From assembly GCA_027064265.1 (NCBI GenBank), contig JAMOQA010000533.1, positions 1-6,517 on the forward strand: DNA of 6,517 nt, written 5' to 3'. The position numbers and the translations under genes were made by a program. The notes below the pieces were generated by a model. That model was not told where the DNA came from. It ran no database searches and saw nothing but the letters and a program-made list of their open reading frames with translations. Shown here one piece after another: positions 5,344 through 6,517 of the stretch (the stretch's first letter is position 1; every line of letters starts with the position of its first letter). The stretch comes from Acidobacteriota bacterium (lineage in GTDB: Bacteria; Acidobacteriota; Polarisedimenticolia; J045).

Positions 5344-6517
5344 ATGGCGCGTGGGCTGCGAACGATCCTCCCCTGCTGGGTCGCCCTCGTCGTGGCGACC
5401 GTGCTGCCGGTCCTCGCGCAGGTCGGCGGAGAACCGTTCGGCCGGAACAAGGTTGGCTGGCGCTCCTTCGAGTGGCGCGTCACCGAGACCGATCACCTCG
5501 CGATCCACTTCTACCCGGGAGAGGAATCGCTGGTCCCGGAGGTCGCCGCCGAGGCGGAGAGCGCCTGGGCGGAGATCGCGAGGGTGCTGGGCCCGGGCCC
5601 GACGCAGAAGGTCCCGCTGCTCCTCTACGCGACCCACGCCGACATGGAGGAGACCAACGTCACCCCGTGGCACGTCCCCGAGGCGGTCGCCGGCTTCGCC
5701 GAGCCGTTCCGCAACCGGGTCGTGATCCCCGCAGACCTCCCCCCGGACGAGCGCTATCACCTGCTCCGCCACGAGCTGACCCACGTCTTCGAGTTCGAGA
5801 TCCTCTACGCCGGCTCCGCCCAGCGGATGCTCCGGGGGCACGCCCCCCTCTGGCTGATGGAGGGCCTCGCCTCCTGGCTCGGGCAGGACGAGACCGCCCT
5901 CGACCGGATGGTGATCCGGGACGCGGTCCTCGCGAACCGGGTCCCCTCGATCCGGGAGCTCGACCGGCTCGACTACATGACCTACCGGTTCGGCCACGCG
6001 GTCTTCGACTGGATCGTCGAGACCCGCGGGGTCGAGGGGATCCGGGACCTGCTCGTCGCGTTCCGGCGGGAGCTGCTCACCGGCAACGCCGAGGCCGCCT
6101 TCCGGGACGCTCTCGGGATCGACGTCGACACCTTCGACCGGCGTTTCCAGCGCTGGCTGCGCCGGCGGTACCTGCCGCTCCTCGAGACGCGGCGCTTCCC
6201 GGACGACGTCGCGGAGCCCCTCGGTCCATCGCGACCCGGCGTCCAGCTCCTCTCGCCGGTGCCGAGCCCCGCGGGAGAGCTGGTCGCGGCGGTGCGCGCG
6301 AGCCGCGAGGGGCGGGACGTGGTCCTGCTCGACGCCCGGACGGGGGCGGTGGAACGGGTGCTCTTCCGGGGGGCAGCCCATGCCCGGGACCGGCTGGTCA
6401 GCCGGGCCTGGCGCCTGCGGCGCGACCTCGGGTGGAGCCCGGACGGGACCCGCCTCGCCTTCTTCCTCCGCCGCGAGAACAGGTACCTCCTGCGCATCGT
6501 CTCGGTGGCCACCGGGC
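5344..6517 (+). CDS. Exported zinc metallopeptidase (peptidase MA-like) with C-terminal beta-propeller, 3' end missing
   Basis: The 391 residues in the window begin with a signal peptide (MARGLRTILPCWVALVVATVLPVLA, likely cut after A25). Residues of about 45-275 look like a gluzincin peptidase of the MA-like type. It has the zinc motif HELTH (H143, E144 catalytic, H147) and the third ligand E173 in LWLMEGLASWLG, 26 residues later, the expected arrangement. From about residue 300 the sequence changes to short beta-strand repeats: LLSPVPSPAGELVAAV, DVVLLDARTGAVERVL and WSPDGTRLAFF, typical of TolB/PD40 propeller blades. The propeller continues past the right edge. The enzyme is predicted to cut peptides or proteins in the periplasm or outside the cell; the substrate is unknown. 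ATG 5344 follows the upstream stop by 3 bases, with a weak GGGTGAG overlapping that stop, so translation is probably coupled to the TPR gene. Confidence 0.9.
   Translation, partial: MARGLRTILPCWVALVVATVLPVLAQVGGEPFGRNKVGWRSFEWRVTETDHLAIHFYPGEESLVPEVAAEAESAWAEIARVLGPGPTQKVPLLLYATHADMEETNVTPWHVPEAVAGFAEPFRNRVVIPADLPPDERYHLLRHELTHVFEFEILYAGSAQRMLRGHAPLWLMEGLASWLGQDETALDRMVIRDAVLANRVPSIRELDRLDYMTYRFGHAVFDWIVETRGVEGIRDLLVAFRRELLTGNAEAAFRDALGIDVDTFDRRFQRWLRRRYLPLLETRRFPDDVAEPLGPSRPGVQLLSPVPSPAGELVAAVRASREGRDVVLLDARTGAVERVLFRGAAHARDRLVSRAWRLRRDLGWSPDGTRLAFFLRRENRYLLRIVSVATG

Noticed and set aside
2665..6381. Very long minus-strand open frame upstream of the VWA gene
   Set aside because: It is the VWA frame left open by GC-rich sequence. 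It crosses the ligase in another frame and is antisense to the TPR and peptidase genes, and its translation is low-complexity Pro/Gly/Arg/Asp without motifs.

Overview
The window is very GC-rich (about 70% by eye), with codon third positions almost always G or C, so long spurious ORFs lie antisense to nearly every real gene. I support six protein-coding genes and no RNA genes, mobile elements or CRISPR. The best taxonomic clue is the von Willebrand factor A protein at 1675-2664. Its N-terminal 'VVVLDRKGRPVSGLRREDF' pattern, MIDAS core and C-terminal 'YWLGFHP...RSGYR' pattern fit the 'VWFA-related Acidobacterial domain' family. Together with the GC content and the exported peptidase/beta-propeller gene, this points to a high-GC Acidobacteriota or a related Gram-negative environmental bacterium. 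The Pal/OmpA-type lipoprotein supports an outer membrane. The assignment is an inference.

Layout. Four genes lie on the minus strand, read right to left. A long-chain acyl-CoA ligase (4448 to 2664) overlaps by one base (TGATG) with the exported VWA protein (2664 to 1675). After a 109-base gap with a perfect TATAAT comes a Pal/OmpA-like lipoprotein (1565 to 921). After a 58-base gap filled largely by a strong hairpin comes a homocysteine S-methyltransferase domain (862 to 1, running off the left edge), probably the front half of a bifunctional methyltransferase / methylenetetrahydrofolate reductase. Two genes lie on the plus strand: an exported TPR protein with an unrecognised C-terminal domain (about 4528-5340) and, 3 bases later, an exported HExxH metallopeptidase running into a TolB/WD40-like propeller (5344 to the right edge).

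How they work together. The ligase-VWA pair and the TPR-peptidase pair are two divergent operons that appear to share one small AT-rich core (GTTATACT, 4514-4521). It can be read as a -10 element on both strands. On the plus side it is so close to the ATG that the transcript would be leaderless. The lipoprotein seems to be its own transcription unit, with its own -10 and a terminator-like hairpin after its stop. Most products (VWA, lipoprotein, TPR protein, peptidase) are predicted to act in the envelope, while the ligase and methyltransferase are cytoplasmic metabolic enzymes. I see no clear new defence or mobile system. The most unusual items are the shared promoter core, the TPR-fused unknown domain next to the peptidase, and the methyltransferase start that lacks a ribosome binding site.
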